This document shows, piece after piece, positions 58,101 through 61,100 of a stretch of 64,000 nt of DNA. Position 1 is the stretch's first letter. Each line of letters opens with the position of its first letter. The position numbers and the translations under genes were made by a program. The DNA comes from Riptortus pedestris (lineage: Eukaryota > Arthropoda > Insecta > Hemiptera > Alydidae), in contig CM032228.1 in the NCBI GenBank assembly GCA_019009955.1, positions 228,140,001-228,204,000 of the forward strand, read 5' to 3'. Under the pieces are notes generated by a model, which saw nothing but the letters and a program-made list of their open reading frames with translations, searched no databases and was not told the origin of the DNA.

Positions 58101-61100
58101 CCAACAGGTGAATTCCTCTGGCATGCTACCTCAACAGCAGGAAGAAGAGATTTCAACAAACTCACTAGAGGCCCAACTAAACTGCCCTCTTTGTGAACAA
58201 GGGTAATTAGAGGCTCGGAGATATTTTCTAAAATAGAGATAACATAGCATATAGTTTATTTACTTTAATTGATAATATTAAAAAAAGTATCATTTTCAAT
58301 AGTAATAAGTAAGTGTTACATGTGTCTAAAGGCCTATACAATACAAACAAGTCTATAAGAATACAGGTCTAACTTGTATTTATTTCCTTGAAGATAAGAG
58401 TTCATGGATTTTTACAAAAATGAATAAGGAAAAAAATGTAACAGTGCAGTGATTTTCCCTTGCCCCTTGCATCAGACTAAACAATACAGAATTCAAAAGA
58501 CAATACCAATTTGTTTCGGATACGGTGTACTCAAATATATTTCTTTAATATTTTTTCAAATGGACATCAATCTTTCCCAGGAGAGGTCGAAAAGAAGGTA
58601 TGCTCAAATATTTATATGTATACACATACAAATGAATGAAAGTGCCCCTCAAAGGACCAATGCCAGCCACTCCTATATTGGTTAGAGGGCCAAGTTATCA
58701 TTTTGACATACTCCCTGCCCTACTGTAATACATTGGCATTACTGGCCGACTGTGCAGCTAAGGAGTAGTAAAGGATATAAAATTAACTAACGTTCAAGAA
58801 GTAGGGGGTATAGAGAAAGGATAACATAAAAAAAAAATATCATTGTTATTATTAGTAAGAGTTGAAAATTTAATATTCTACAACAGTTATACTTTTCTTG
58901 GATTAGAAAATAAACAGAATTGTTAATTTAAACCAATTGATATGTGGCTAACAAAGAAAACAAGCTGTACTTGAATGACTGAATAAAAGATGAGCTACCA
59001 TCATATTTTTATATATCTAATTAGCTAATACACAATAAATCCATTGATTTAAAAGAATTAACAGGGAACTACCAAATCCTCAAAAATAAAACTTTTAATT
59101 TATTGAGTATTCTAAAACAAATGAATTAGGAAATAAACATACCTAATAATTTGGATAATGCGACTTGTTTCGCAATATCTTTCTGCTGCTGAGCTCTGTC
59201 TAATGACGGGGATGAGGGCCTTCTTCTAAGAGAAGAGGTAAGCATGTGCTCCATTCCACTGCTTCCAGATGTTGTCGCACCACCCTGCTGAGCTTCTGAA
59301 GTACTTTGTGGATTACGTTTTGTAAGTGCCTAAAATTTAATATTTTTGTAAAAGGAATGATCATGCAAAACTGAAGAAAACCTATAGTATGGTTTTTATT
59401 GTTTATCAAATGTCTCTAAAATTAATGATTTCTAAAAGCCACAAAGTAGCCCCTTCTAAGCTAAATCTTAACATTTGCAACCATTAGGCTGCAACAAGCT
59501 GATATATTATTCAGGTGGTTTCATTGCTAGAAGTGATATATCAGTCAGGAGGGAGACGTACTCTGTGTGCTACAGACTGATATATCCGATCAGTTTGTTT
59601 AGTGCACTACTAGCTATTATATCAGCTCTTACTCTATTGTCATCTGCTAACTATTTATAGAAAATGCAGGGTCTTTCAAAGCCGATAGATAGCAAAGGGA
59701 TTCACTTTTCTCATTTATAGCTTCCCTATACTGGGGCGATTACCTATATCCCTGTCTCTTTTTCAACCTCAAGTACCATTGCCTGCATTTACCCTTTGAT
59801 ATTTAGTCAGTATATTTTCTGATTTTGAAGATAACAATTGAGTGGTATAAAATGTCTGGAAAAAGAATTTTTTCTGATGACATTTTTTTAGAACTTTTTG
59901 GGCGTTAGTGAAAGTGATTCTCCTTCAGATTAAGATGAGGAATCTGATGATACACCCCAAAATGTATTTATTGGTGAATTGCCTAGAGGATAGAAAATAT
60001 AATTTAAACGACTGGAATGGGAATAAAATGATTAGCGCTAGGACGTAAAATGGATTTAGCGCTCGAGGCTCTGCAAGGGCTAGACAAGACCATCCCAAAT
60101 CACCAAAAACACGCACGGCATTAATACTATGCAGCCTCAAGGTTAAGTTGATTTTCTAACTGTTAGTTCATTTGACCTTGTAATATTATTAACTGTTATA
60201 TAATGAAGGTATAATTCATAGCTTTGTCTAAAGTTAGATCAAAGGCGAAAGATTTATGCGTTTTGAAGAGAGACCAGAACCTGGGGCTCAGGTTAGCCAT
60301 GTGAGTTAAAGCGTTGACCTTTATCACACACGGTAAACCTAGAGTGACGAGTTCGATTCTCGCCTGGGCAAAGGATATTTTTTAGTGACGAAATTCATTA
60401 AATAACATCCTAAAATCCCACCCTGGCTAGAAACGGGTGGTAACCTGTAGATAACCCGTCCCAATTAGCCTAAGTTGTTGAAAGTGGACGTTAATAAATA
60501 ATAATAATAATTAAGTTAGATTAAAAAAATTGTGATTATTAGAAACGAATCTAAGGAAAGACAAAAATTTTATGTTGTTGAAAGTAACAAGTAATTTAGA
60601 GAATTTGTAAAATCTTCCAAAAACTAAAATGGCTTTTTTTTTTTTTTTTTTTTTTAAAAAAACAAAAAAAAAACTTAGTATTAAAATAAAATATAAAAAG
60701 GTATATACCTGGCAAGAACCATTTTCCCTGGCACCACAGTCACAAAAGAAATTTCCATATTTTGCATATGTGACATCATGGCCTTTATGGCAGACTCTGG
60801 CACAAACAGAACAGACACCAACTCGATCAATCATCTTACACGTGTGGCAGTGATACCAATGTTGGTTCATGAACTCTTTCTGAGTGAAGGTGAAAGTGCA
60901 CAATTTGTTACAAAGGCTATCTTCATCCTACAAAAATAAAGAAATTGTAGTTAGCAGAAAATGTTATGACACTCTAAAATAAGTGATATAGTATAATATA
61001 TACTATATATCACTTAGTTCTAAAAATAACCATAAAAAAATTAAGAAAGAAAGGCAACATAGATACAAATAGAAGGATAAGATGTGACTCTTTTGTTAGA

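Noticed and set aside
60279..60375. A tRNA gene
   Set aside because: A- and B-box-like motifs are present, but the same head is fused to a common body and TAA tail in several copies; it is a SINE.
60981..61015. AT-rich near-palindrome around ATATACTATATATCACTT
   Set aside because: Short and low complexity; expected by chance in such AT-rich DNA.
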